From Eupeodes corollae (Eukaryota > Arthropoda > Insecta > Diptera > Syrphidae): a stretch of DNA of 64,000 nt. Shown here piece by piece: positions 12,605 to 21,946 of the stretch. The notes under the pieces were generated by a model. It ran no database searches and had not been told where the DNA came from. It saw nothing but the letters and a program-made list of their open reading frames with translations. The stretch spans positions 52,276,421 through 52,340,420 of the forward strand of contig NC_079148.1 of NCBI RefSeq assembly GCF_945859685.1, written 5' to 3'. The translations under genes were made by a program, and so were the position numbers. The number at the start of each line of letters is the position of its first letter. Positions within the stretch are counted from its first letter, which is position 1.

Positions 12605-13690
12605 TATAACGAGTCGAAATTATTAAAAATTAGTACCGAAATTTGGAGTCAGTGAGTCTCCGCAGCGTTAAGAGCGCTACGACCAATTTATGATCGTAAT
12701 AATCGTCCTAACAGATCAACAATTGAGCGTCTAGTGAAGAAATTTGATTCCATAGGCACAGTAAACAATTTTCCCGTGCCAGTGGGACAAAGAAATGCTC
12801 GTAGTGTCGAGAATATTCCTGCCGATGAGGCTTCAGTTGGAAAAAGCATTAATGTGTCTCTCACACGTCGGCGTCCTCAAGCGTTGGGCATCTCTGTAAC
12901 GTCGTTATGTCGAATTTTGCGAAAAGATCTTGGCCTACATCCCTACAAGATTAAATTGACGCAAGAACTGAAACCGCACTTGACAACCAGAAGCGTCGTA
13001 TGTTCATGAATTGGGCTAATCAAAAACTTGAAATTGATTCAGATTTTTATCGAAAAATAAACTTCAGCGATGAAGCTCAATTCTGGCTGAATGGCTTTGT
13101 CAATAAACAAAATATGCGGTATTGGTCAGTCAGCAATCAGCAAAAAATACGGTGGTTTGGTATAGTCACTGGGCCGTACTTCTTCCGTGACGATCAAGAC
13201 CGACACGTTACTGTGAAGGGGTACGCTACCGTTCAATGATAGCCAAATTGACCCACATTGGATGATATGGCTTTGCAGGACATGTGGTTTCAACAGAACG
13301 GCGGCGCCACAAGCCACACAGCGAATGTTACAGTCAATTTATTTGAAACTAATTTTGGAGAACGTGTTATTTCACGAAATGGTCTAGTCGATTGGCCGCC
13401 TCGTTCTTGCGATTTAGTGCCGTTAGATTTGATTCTGTGTGACTATATCAAGTCTATAGTCTAAGCCAATAAGCGACGATTGATGAATTTAGTACGAATA
13501 TCGAAATTGAAATTGCAGCAGTATCTGTCGCAGCAGTATCGGCCTGAAAACCGTCAAAGATTGGGTTCAGCGTCTAGACTTCTACAAGCGTGGACGTGGG
13601 GCCTATGCAAAAGAAATCGAGTTCCATACATAATGGAATCGAACGTACCACTTGAATAAGGAATTTCATTGATATTTAAAAACCCGATAG
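12605..13690 (+). pseudogene. Tc1/mariner-superfamily transposase M1, broken, second catalytic Asp changed
   Basis: Three consecutive open blocks make one transposase. The helix-turn-helix part is at 12,610-13,009 (RNNRPNRSTIERLVKKFDS, SLCRILRKDLGLHPYKIKL). The first catalytic Asp lies in INFSDEAQFWLNGFVNKQN, followed by GPYFFRDDQDRHVTV (13,000-13,239). The last block (13,258-13,464) has DMWFQQNGGATSHTANV and DWPPRSCDLVPLD. The second catalytic Asp, normally in QQDGA, reads Asn with an extra Gly codon. The third Asp is present. Decayed C-terminal sequence follows to about 13,690. Terminal inverted repeats were not found by eye. The family cuts and pastes DNA at TA sites; this copy is dead. 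Confidence 0.85.
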
Positions 13691-13739
13691 TTGTAAAAGA
13701 AGAATATTAATTGCGATATTACAAACAAAGGACGTATTA

Positions 13740-14318
13740 AATGTGAGTTTTTTCCGGATTCCGAAAAACTGTATATGGGTCATTACAATGCATTCAAAAT
13801 GTTTTTGTATGCGCAAAGACATTGCCCCAGGGTAACTGTTTGGTGCGCCCTATCCACGCGAGGGATAATTGGACCATTTTTTCAAGAATTCTCGGAGCCA
13901 GGCTATAAATGTCAATAATACCAATTACCTAAGCCTGATAACAGATTTCTTTCTTCCGAACCATCACGCTTACCCATTCCTTGCAAGGAGAGATTCGCCA
14001 GAGATTCGATGAATTTGCTTCGGGAAAAACTTATCAGTCGCTTTGGGGACATCATCCCGGTGACACTGAGATTCTCTAACTAAACCCCGTTAAATTTTTG
14101 AATGTTGCTACCTCAAAGAGAGAATTTACAACAACAACTCTAGAACTCTAGTAAACCTAAAAGAAAACACTCAAACAAGCAGAAATAAGAGCAATTGAAT
14201 CAAGTTTACTGCAGCGTGTGGTGTGTAAGACAAGGCTCCGTTTTGAACAGTACGTGCAACTCGGAGGAAGACATTTGGATGACTTAATGTTCAAAAATTT
14301 AAATCCGCATAATTAGGC
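13740..14318 (+). pseudogene. Tc1/mariner-superfamily transposase M2, 5'-truncated remnant
   Basis: The plus strand reads CPRVTVWCALSTRGIIGPFF (13,820-13,885). A frame-changed stretch YLSLITDFFLP follows at about 13,925, then SMNLLREKLISRFGDI at about 14,005-14,050. The C-terminal pattern is LLQRVVCKTRLRFEQY, then GGRHLDDLMFKN (14,210-14,300). These blocks follow the order of the mariner-type transposases of the same broad group as M1, but the sequence differs enough to be another subfamily. The DNA-binding half is absent, and the third-Asp region is scrambled. It lies 50 bp after M1 in the same direction. Confidence 0.75.
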
Positions 14319-14678
14319 ACGTTTTACACTATACGGTTTTGACCGTACGGAAAATAACCGGACTGCATAAACCGGACCAATGGCATATATATGTAGGGCT
14401 ACTGTGCTTAGTATCGCAAGTAATCGTGTCTTGAAATGGGTGATCGAACTCTGCCACACGAATAAAATCGTATGATGTGAAAACATGCATTTCGTCACGT
14501 ACGCCACTAAGCTTATTGCACCGCTCCGTCCGGCTGCCGTATAATTTATTGGCAATCGACGGTTGCTACACAACGTGGCGCCGTCATTTGCTGTGACCGT
14601 ATAATATGAAAGCGTATATTCTCTTCTTCGTGCCTCTAACAAAATGTCACCGTCCGGTTTTTTTCCAAAGTCCAACAT
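14313..14678 (-). CDS. Unrecognised 121-aa open frame inside the inverted-repeat segment
   Basis: An ATG-started frame with no stop for 121 codons spans the whole GC-richer segment on the minus strand. The product starts MLDFGKKPDGD, is basic, and has a hydrophobic stretch in its second half (LLAILSTVALHIYAIGP). I recognise no domain. The frame probably stays open because the segment is GC-richer than its surroundings, so it may be chance. It could also be a relic of a transposon protein. Its neighbours are the M2 mariner remnant and AT-rich DNA. Confidence 0.15.
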   Translation of the reverse strand: MLDFGKKPDGDILLEARRREYTLSYYTVTANDGATLCSNRRLPINYTAAGRSGAISLVAYVTKCMFSHHTILFVWQSSITHFKTRLLAILSTVALHIYAIGPVYAVRLFSVRSKPYSVKRA

Positions 14679-14680
14679 TT
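14325..14680. repeat. GC-richer segment bounded by inverted repeats (MITE-like, origin unknown)
   Basis: ggaaaataaccggactg at 14,349-14,365 is mirrored by the reverse complement of 14,649-14,666 (ggaaaaaaaccggacggt). The first 17 positions agree at 15, and the arms lie about 285 bp apart. Inside are repeated gaccgta words and a palindromic acggttttgaccgtacgg. The segment is clearly less AT-rich than its surroundings. This is what a small inverted-repeat transposon or a transposon end looks like, but no target duplication was seen. Confidence 0.4.
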
Positions 14681-15167
14681 TTTAAATTGATAATGACGTT
14701 GATTAAATTTATAAAACAAGATTCCCATCTCCACGCGTCCAAGAAGGCAGAAATATACGACATTTAATTTTGGTGGCGTATCGGTAATTTTAAGAATGAA
14801 AGCACAATTCTTTTAATGCAGTTATATTCTATGACTTTAGGTTTAATTAGGGATTATTTTTTTCAAAATTATGAAAATAACTTTTGGTCATTAATAGACA
14901 GTCATATTATTTTTAAAATTGATTTAAGAATAGCTATTGTAACTTTTTTCACAATAATGACTTATACCTTTTATTTTGTTATTATACCAATTTAAAAAGA
15001 AATGAACAGTTTAATTGACCACAGAAATCTCGTGAATCAATAATTCAATTAAATTTCATATCATGCATTGTAACGTGTACCAAATTTATTAAATTAAAAA
15101 ACAATCATTTACTTATATTTTTATTAATCAACTAAAAAACTGACAAAAATAATTTACCTCAAATATT
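14681..15167. other. AT-rich stretch without a gene
   Basis: Long A/T runs, no open frame of note, and no match to other repeats in the window. It borders the poly-A tail of LINE-C copy 2. Confidence 0.6.
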
Positions 15168-15974
15168 TTTTTTTTCAGGAGGATATCTTCAAAAGACACT
15201 TGGCAGTTTTCGACACCAAGTAGTGTGGGACTCTTAACCACTAAAATCACCTCTTCATCAGGACCAATTTTGAGGGATCGACTTCCGATTTTTCTTTCTT
15301 AACTCTGTACAATCACTATGGGGGAAGTTTAAACTTTTAATACTTTCCCATGTTTTTTTGGACCATAAGCTCATGAGGCTTGGTTCTTCTAAATCTCCGA
15401 ACATGGTTTCTTATATTCAAGACGGACTCCATTTCAGAATTAGTATGACTTTGCGATACAGTGTATTTTTTAACAACTTCTGTAACCATTTCTATTTGTA
15501 AGTCACGATGTAGATCGGTATTTCTTATGTACCAAGGTTAACAATTCCACGAAGGACTTTGTTTTGGAATTTTTGGAATTTTTGGATGATTTCGATATTT
15601 GTTTTCTGCCCCATAATTGGATTCCATAGGTCCAAACAGGCTTTAGTACTTGATTATACAGCATTATTTTGTTTTGATTGATAAATCAGAGTTGTTACCA
15701 AGCAACCAGTCCATTTTTCTATATTTCAATTTTAGTTCTTCTCTTTTGCTTTGATGTGCTCTTTCCACTTTCCACAAAGTCATTCCAAGGTATTTGGCCG
15801 TATTGGCGTAAGGTACGGCTTTATTATTAATGATTATTGGAATATTGTTTATCTTTTTATTTGTAAAGTTAATATATGTAAAGATTGTGTTTCATTGAGT
15901 TTGATACGCCATTTTTCGGTCCACGCTCTCACTGTGTCGACGGCATTTTGTAGTTTTACTTCTGCCTTAGAGAC

Positions 15975-16790
15975 TCATTTTGCGGGTACCAAAATTGCGG
16001 TATCATCTGCAAAAGTAGCCATTATGTTGTGATTACAAACTGGAATATCCCTTGTGTGTAGTAAACACAGGGTAGGACCTAGGACACTTCCTTGTGGTAC
16101 ACCGGCTTCTATTTTCTTCGATTCCGAGTATTCTTGATCGTACCTTACTCTAAGCAATCGGTCTGAGATGTACGATTTTAATATTTCAAAGTACTGCCTG
16201 GGAAGATCCCTTTGCAGTTTGTACTCAAGTCCCTCATGCCAAACCTTGTCAAAAGCTTGAGCAACATCTAAGAAAAAAGCTGAACATACTTGTTTTTCTT
16301 CCAATGCTTTTTCTATTACATCCGATATTCTATGAACTTGGTCTATCGTTGAATGTTTATTTCTAAAGCCAAACTGATGGTTTGGGATTAACCTTATTTC
16401 TTCTATGATTTTGCTAAGCCTCTTCAGAAGCAGTTTTTCAAAAACTTTTGCCATAATTGGTATAAGCGCTATTGGTCTGTAAGCCGTCACTTCTGAAGGT
16501 GGTTTACCTTGCTTTGGTATGACAATTACTTCAGCAATTTTCCAAGGGTGCGGGAAATACCGGTGCTTAAGGCATACATTTAATATATATTGGAGCTTTA
16601 TGAATGCATTCAATGGCATTTTTTTCATAACCTGAGCAGAAATTAGATCGTTACCTGGTGATTTTTAATTTGGTAGTTGATGCAAACACATACTTTTTAT
16701 TTCTTTAAGTCTTACAATTGGTATTTCACTTTCATCGATCTTATCAACAAACTGTTAGCTATTTTCAGACGCGTTTGATGAGTATGGCTT
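15975..16790 (-). pseudogene. LINE-C copy 2 reverse transcriptase, palm intact, interrupted upstream
   Basis: A 217-codon open block (16,628-15,975) contains in order WKIAEVIVIPKQGKPP, TAYRPIALIPIMAKVFEKLL, HQFGFRNKHSTIDQVHRI, FFLDVAQAFDKVWHEGL, GVPQGSVLGPTL and the catalytic FADDTAILVPAK. Upstream (16,790-16,629) the motif KSPGNDLISAQVM is preceded by a stop. Copy 1 shows the same stretch, so the reading can be checked base by base. The block then runs into the 632-bp insertion. Members of this family extend a nicked target strand using element RNA as template. Downstream of FADD the frame is lost at about 15,970. Confidence 0.9.
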
Positions 16791-16806
16791 AAAATCATTC
16801 GCAAGA
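16783..16806 (+). repeat. Direct repeat flanking the 632-bp insertion (left copy)
   Basis: tatggcttaaaatcattc continuing cgcaaga; 24 bp, matching 17,439-17,462 at 23 of 24 positions. LINE-C copy 1 has this sequence once (8,337-8,360), so the pair behaves as a target-site duplication. Confidence 0.85.
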
Positions 16807-17438
16807 ATCAAAAAACAAGGTCCGCCAAATAAGATTTCGATATTTTGTATGCTGCTGCAACTGAACGAATTGACTGTCCTTTTTTAAGCACTTCTTCCAC
16901 AGCAGACTCTATAGCGGCTTTTTCTGGACGAATTCTCTTTTTTGGCGGCATCTAATAGTTAGGAATTAATAGTTAATAAGAAACTCCATGCAGGGGTAAT
17001 GAATCGGACAGCCACTGGCGCATTGAATCGGACGTCCGTTTCACAGCGACTGCACCTGTCCGATTCATTGCAAATCTAACCTAAAAACAGTTCGACCAAA
17101 ATCTAACTAATTAAGTTTTGATAGAACTATAACTCACCGCTCCTTATCTTTTTGACAATATATCACAACAGATAAAAACACCACAATTGTAGGTTGAGAT
17201 GATATTGAATTTTTAATGGCTTTGCAAATATACGCTTTGTTTTTACAAAAGTAATGAGCTTTAAACACGTGCGCAAAAGGAAACTAAATAATGGCTGCCG
17301 GAATCTGTCATTTTTGTGGGTTTATCTATAGTCATCAGTGGTGCCAACAACCAAAACAATATTTTTTTTCGTTCAGAAGCTTTTGAGATATCTATAGTGT
17401 CCGTTTCATAACCCGTCCGTTTCATAGCGTATTCCCCC
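16807..17438 (-). mobile_element. 632-bp insertion inside LINE-C copy 2, with the 5' part of a DNA-binding ORF
   Basis: The block is absent from LINE-C copy 1 at the equivalent place and is flanked by 24-bp direct repeats. Read on the minus strand it starts gggggaatacgctatg and holds several ATGAAACGGAC / TCCGATTCA-type words in its first half and middle. It ends just after a short ORF resembling the N-terminus of pogo/CENP-B-like transposases. No poly-A tail and no matching terminal inverted repeat are visible. It may be the left part of a pogo-like DNA transposon or a captured piece of one; the mechanism is unclear. Confidence 0.7.
16808..16951 (-). CDS. CENP-B/pipsqueak-type helix-turn-helix N-terminal ORF (47 aa, truncated)
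   Basis: An ATG at 16,951 opens a frame coding MPPKKRIRPEKAAIESAVEE followed by a block with GQSIRSVAAAYKISKSYL, closed by TGA at 16,808-16,810. The pattern (basic start, A-I-x-x-A-V, G-x-SIR-x-A-A-x-x-Y-x-I) is that of the first helix-turn-helix of pogo/Tigger/jerky-type transposases and pipsqueak-domain proteins, as I know those families. Such domains bind DNA. The usual protein runs to several hundred residues with a DDE core, but here it stops at the insertion boundary. A sequence resembling a splice acceptor (aactattag) sits immediately before the ATG. Confidence 0.5.
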   Translation of the reverse strand: MPPKKRIRPEKAAIESAVEEVLKKGQSIRSVAAAYKISKSYLADLVF

Positions 17439-17462
17439 TATGGCTTAAAAACATTCGCAAGA
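17439..17462 (+). repeat. Direct repeat flanking the 632-bp insertion (right copy)
   Basis: tatggcttaaaaacattc continuing cgcaaga; pairs with 16,783-16,806. Confidence 0.85.
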
Positions 17463-17524
17463 GGTTCAGCGAAAAGGTTTAGCTTTTTCTTTCGGGCTAC
17501 CGATTCATTTCCCATCTTGAGATT

Positions 17525-18627
17525 TCAAGGCGAGTTTTGTGACTGCGGTCTTTTCAGGCGCTTGGCTGCTTTCCATAGCGAAAAATCGGTTGAAGCATCA
17601 GTCGTTAAATTCCTTAGGAATGTACTGAGTGAATCATTTTTGAATTTGTAAATTTGTTTTTTAAGATTGTTGCTTATATGGTTAAACTTTTTTTTATCAT
17701 CTAGAAATCTAGTATTTTGCCATTTTCTTCGAGCTCTTCGTTTCTCTATTATCAACTCTCTTATCTCTAAAGGATATTTTATTTCATTTTGTCTTCTTTG
17801 AGAAAATGTTGGAGTACTTTCTTCAGCGGCCTGTTGCACATCAGCAATAAATTGTTCCACTTCATGGTCAATTTGCTCGATAGATCTTAAATTTATGGAA
17901 CTTAAAAGCCTTTCTCTAAAATCATTCCAGTTTGTTTTCTTATTTACAAGCTTTGGATTACTTTTTTCTAGTACTTCCGATTCACTTAGTGATAGAATCA
18001 CTGGAGTATGATCTGATGAACGGTCATAATTACCTTCGACACTAATGTGATTTCGTTTGATTCCCTTAGCTACGAAAAAGTCAATAACGTCTGGTACTTT
18101 GTTAGTATCGGAAGGCCAGTAAGTTGGCAACCTGGAGGAATAGAATTCGCAACTGAAAAAGTCGTTTGCCTTTTGTTCATTTAAGTCTTGAACCCCAATG
18201 GGTGTGTTTTGCATTGAAGTCTCCATTAACAAGAAAGTTATGCCCAAGGAGTGAAATAGATCAGTATAGTCATCTTCTGTCGGGGAGCGCCTTGGTGGGC
18301 AGTATATAGCTATCTAAAACTCTTTCTTTTTCATACCAATACTAATAGTTGTTACTTGCATATTTTCACTAGTAAACTGGGCTACTTCATAATGTGTTAA
18401 GCTTTCTTTTATAAGAATCGCCGATCCACCTCTTGCCTTGTCAGCTGGATGTGAAGCGTGGTAACATGAATAGTCTTCTTTTACATTATCTAGACTTTGC
18501 CCATTGGAGAAATGAGTTTCGGACACCAGGCAAATATCGATAGGTTCTAGATCTAAAAAGATTTTTAATACGGATGAATGTTGTATAAGACCGCTTGCAT
18601 TTCATGTAGCGATTTTAAGTGTTCTGT
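17525..18627 (-). pseudogene. LINE-C copy 2 endonuclease (APE type), broken
   Basis: It starts at 18,627 with MDRTLKIAT then a stop where copy 1 has Trp. The open block 18,526-18,314 has MSETHFSNGQ and GGSAILIKESL. After a frameshift, block 18,247-17,525 has PSDTNKVPDVIDFFVAKG, the complete SSDHTPVIL motif, and a long basic linker (LIIEKRRARRKWQNTRF, SLWKAAKRLKRPQ) that normally joins endonuclease to polymerase. The GDFN-type block around 18,235 is disrupted (MGITFLLMETSMQNTPIG). This domain would nick target DNA. Comparison with copy 1 shows different mutations in each. Confidence 0.85.
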
Positions 18628-18639
18628 CCATCATTTTTT

Positions 18640-19628
18640 CTTAAGAGGGAATTTTTCGTTTAGCAGTTATATATTCAAATCCTGTTTATCAATTCTTTTA
18701 AGAATAAGTTGTAGCATTTCCTTAATGGAAGTCTCTTCATTCTTCCGCACCTTTTTAACATTCTGAGAATAGGCTTTCTTTTCATAGCTTTTACTTTGAA
18801 CAGCCTTTTTAGGTGGTTCCTTCTTAGTATTGTTTTCAGCAGTTAAACCGATATTTACAGTGTTTCTGGGTTTTTCTATAGCAGATTTATTTTTGCTTCT
18901 GAACTCTTGGAATTTTTTGGCAACTGTACATCCTCTATAGCTTCTGATCTTTGCTCATAGGACAATTTTAAGTTGCATGTTTTCCTTCACACTTTACACA
19001 AGCAAACTCTCGGTTGCAGTATTTTTGGGTATGACCAAAAGCTTGGCAACGTTTACACTGCGGAACAACTCTAGATTTTCGGAGTGGTTCAATATTAATA
19101 GCTATGCTTAAGATCGATCTTACTTTATAAACCTCCTCGAGACTTTGTTTGCTGTCAAAAGTAAGCATGAATAAAGGCAGTAACCTCTTACTTGTCATCG
19201 ATTCTCCAGAAGAGTTTTTAATTGTCTCATTCTTAAATAGATTGACTGCATCAAGGGCTTGGAAGCCTTTTTGTACAAGATCTTCTACTACTTTCTCGGG
19301 AGAGCACGAGGAATGAAGACCTCTGGCTGCTACTTTTATTGACCTTGTAGCTTTGTTCTTATATGAGTGCTATTGTATTTGGTGTTTGCTCAGTTCTTCA
19401 GTGACAGATCTATACTCGTTAGCTTCTTCGACTGTGACTTTCCAGTTGTACATTTTTCTATTATTTTCTTAAGATCTCCAAAAATTGCAAATCCTGAGAT
19501 CATAATTGTTGGTGGGATATTGATTTAGCAACAGCTACCACTTTATTTCCTGTAATCAACTCTTTGTTATTTTCGGATTTAGAGCTTTTCTGATTTCTTG
19601 AACGAGTCTTGAGACTACAAAATACAAA
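18640..19628 (-). pseudogene. LINE-C copy 2 gag (ORF1), zinc knuckles, broken
   Basis: The minus strand from 19,198 reads LPLFMLTFDSKQSLEEVYKV, a linker, then CKRCQAFGHTQKYC and CVKCEGKHAT followed by a stop. The third knuckle is frame-broken near 18,930. The N-terminal PPP-type block is at about 19,530-19,450 with stops. The tail is rich in Lys codons, as in copy 1. The element's shared sequence begins at about 19,628, so ORF1 seems shorter at its N-terminus than in textbook Jockey elements. Confidence 0.8.
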
Positions 19629-19713
19629 TTTCAAAATTGAGATTGTTTTATTGCTAAGTGGAGTGCACATCAATATCTTATAATTTTAACCATAATAAAT
19701 TCTTAAACAAAGA

Positions 19714-19906
19714 TCAGTTTACAATAAAATTCACCGGAATAGTTGCACCATCCAAATTTTTAAATAAGAAAGTATCTATCACATCGCCATACTCAGGCAA
19801 AGACCGCACCAATGAGTGATATTTTGAAAAAGTCGTTTTCTGACCACCATTCTTGGATTTTGCAAACCCTAAATATTGACTATTATTCTGCTTACTCAAT
19901 GTCCCC
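19714..19906 (-). CDS. Unrecognised short ORF, possible terminal exon
   Basis: An open stretch of about 61 codons contains QYLGFAKSKNGGQKTTFSKY and ends IPVNFIVN-stop. No ATG begins it (the first in-frame alternative is TTG), but ctaacttag just upstream resembles a splice acceptor, and an AATAAA lies about 60 bp after the stop (at about 19,651). This could be a final exon of a host gene or a retrogene scrap, and I recognise no domain. The LINE-C copy 2 5' end begins about 20 bp beyond the AATAAA, so the AATAAA context might be fortuitous. Confidence 0.15.
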
Positions 19907-21930
19907 CTAAGTTAGATCATTTTCAAGACTTCCAAAAACCCAATCAACTAGTTATCTACCGGCTTGAGTTCATGTGTTTACTGAGCTTAAGAAGCCTAAC
20001 GACCTAATTCCTTATGCAAAATATTGTGTTTTTTCTTTTTTGGAATGCCCAATTCTAAAGATCAGCTACGAAACGAAAAAAAACTGGAGTTTTGCAAAGG
20101 CTACGAACATCTTTTTAGGCTTTTTTTTCACCAGTTTCAAAATTGACACATGTTGAAATAGTGGATTTTCAATAATTAAACCTACAAGATCTAAATAGCG
20201 TTTTTTATTTTTGTATATGTCTGATTGTTTCTGTGTAAGTCTGCAAACTAAGTAGAAATTCGAACGTTATGTTAAAATTGCTGAAAATAAAGACGAGGAC
20301 CAATATATTTACCCTGAGGGACCTAATATACTCGTATGTGAGAAAAAATGCATATTTTTGAAGTGTGAAGAACCGATACTTTCCGAAGGTGTTTTTAACT
20401 GGTCCAAAATGTACGATGAAGAGTAAAGCAGTAGAAAAATTCTAAAATCAGTTTAACAGGTTTTAGTAGAATTCAAAAACTAAAAGAACGAAAATAATGA
20501 GAATTTTAGCATAATATGTATTAATTTTATGAAAAACTTATTTTTCCCCTCTTTATTTGATTTAATGACCTTTACACATCTCAAACTTAATGATTCCTTA
20601 ATACCACCTTGATACTCCTTACCACAGTTTTTCTAAGTACAAAGTTTACTTCAATAACAAAGTCACATCACAAAACAGTTGATTCTAGGAAAATTTGTGT
20701 AGAAAAACACTTGGAAATACCTGGAATTTTGCAGAAAATACCATCATCCTGACACCGAAACCGTATTACACACCTTTGATGGAACAAAAAACGAAGAGAA
20801 GAGATGAATGTTTTGTGCTGGATTCTTGGGAAATAAAGTAACACATTATCATTATTATCAACCCCAAATCGATGGCGCTAAGTATTCGACTTTCCCGGAT
20901 CCACATGTGTTATGTGTACGGGGTATCCATCCATATAAACATCCAGATCCGGGGACGCTTCTGATGCTGACTACGACGACAACGACAACGGTAAAAGAGA
21001 CCATAAAGACACGGAAAAATGTCTCCATATCCATCCGTTGCTCCTCCACCGCTGCCACCGCCACCTCCCACCCCACGATGCCTAAAACCCAAACATATAA
21101 TATCGAATGTCAACGAAATAATGATGTCACATTATATTCGATTCACCTTCGTCATATATCTTCCATTGACGACATTAATGGCGTTCCACAGGGTGATAAA
21201 TTTCTCTGGCACTTTTTTCTGTAGTTGATACTTCTACCCCATTCCTTGGTTTTTCTTGTTCCTGTGCTATTCAATATGATGCTTGATTATCAAAAAGTGG
21301 GGTTTCTGGACGAATTATTGAGAGACTGGAGTCGGGGGTAGCCACAATTGTATGTTGTATTGTTAGCGCAAATGCGTGTATGAATGTTATCGTCTCCGTC
21401 GTCGTCGTCATCATCGTCGGTATTTGGATTTGCGTATAATATATAACACAATGTATAGCTTGTGGAGGAGGGGAAGGGGATTTGGGATTGGATAAAGGTA
21501 CGACAGCACAAATAGATAAACATAACCATAACCAATACCCGAGTCAGTGCTCTAAAGAGAAGAGATCTTCTTTGAAAAAGGGGCCAGCGGTGGAGCGACG
21601 AACGAAAGGAGGAAGGGGAGACTTTTTGCAAATAGCCTTATGAATTGTGTCGATTTTTCACTTTGCATACATTTTATGTCTTTTTCAGAGGAGTGTGCAT
21701 AATTTATGGCATACTGAGATATTATTTATGAAGGCCGTTTTCTTTTTTGCAAAAAATAACGAGACAAAAAAAGGAAGAATACAAAATGGTCAAGGCATCA
21801 TCAATATAGTTTATATCTAGGTACCTATATCTACCTCATGATGGTAAGCTAATTTATAAGTCTGAATATACATAATGTTTGTATGTGCGTGAGGGAGCAA
21901 GTATTTATAAACAAAGCAAGTGGGTTAATG

Positions 21931-21946
21931 TAATGACCTGTCATTA
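21931..21946. promoter_or_regulatory. TAATGAC-ct-GTCATTA palindrome (possible transcription-factor site)
   Basis: Perfect 7-bp inverted arms around a 2-bp spacer, in AT-rich single-copy-looking DNA. TAAT is a homeodomain core, and TGTCA/TGACA is the core of TALE homeodomain factors. Function is purely inferred. Confidence 0.2.

Larger units (their letters stand above)
15168..19628 (-). mobile_element. LINE-C copy 2, near full-length Jockey-clade retrotransposon carrying a 632-bp insertion
   Basis: Order on the minus strand: gag (19,628-18,640), endonuclease (18,627-17,560), reverse transcriptase (17,500-15,975), a degenerate C-terminal region (to about 15,350), and a 3' end with a poly-A tract (T run at 15,167-15,177). 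It is collinear with copy 1 and keeps the polymerase palm that copy 1 lost. It begins at the same base pattern as copy 1 (gtagtctcaagactcgtt). A foreign 632-bp block at 16,807-17,438 interrupts the segment before the polymerase. Stops and frameshifts are scattered through all domains. Confidence 0.88.

Noticed and set aside
20808..21228. Pro/Thr-rich frames and opposite-strand Gly/Asp-rich frames
   Set aside because: They derive from trinucleotide simple repeats read in several frames; no domain or splice structure.
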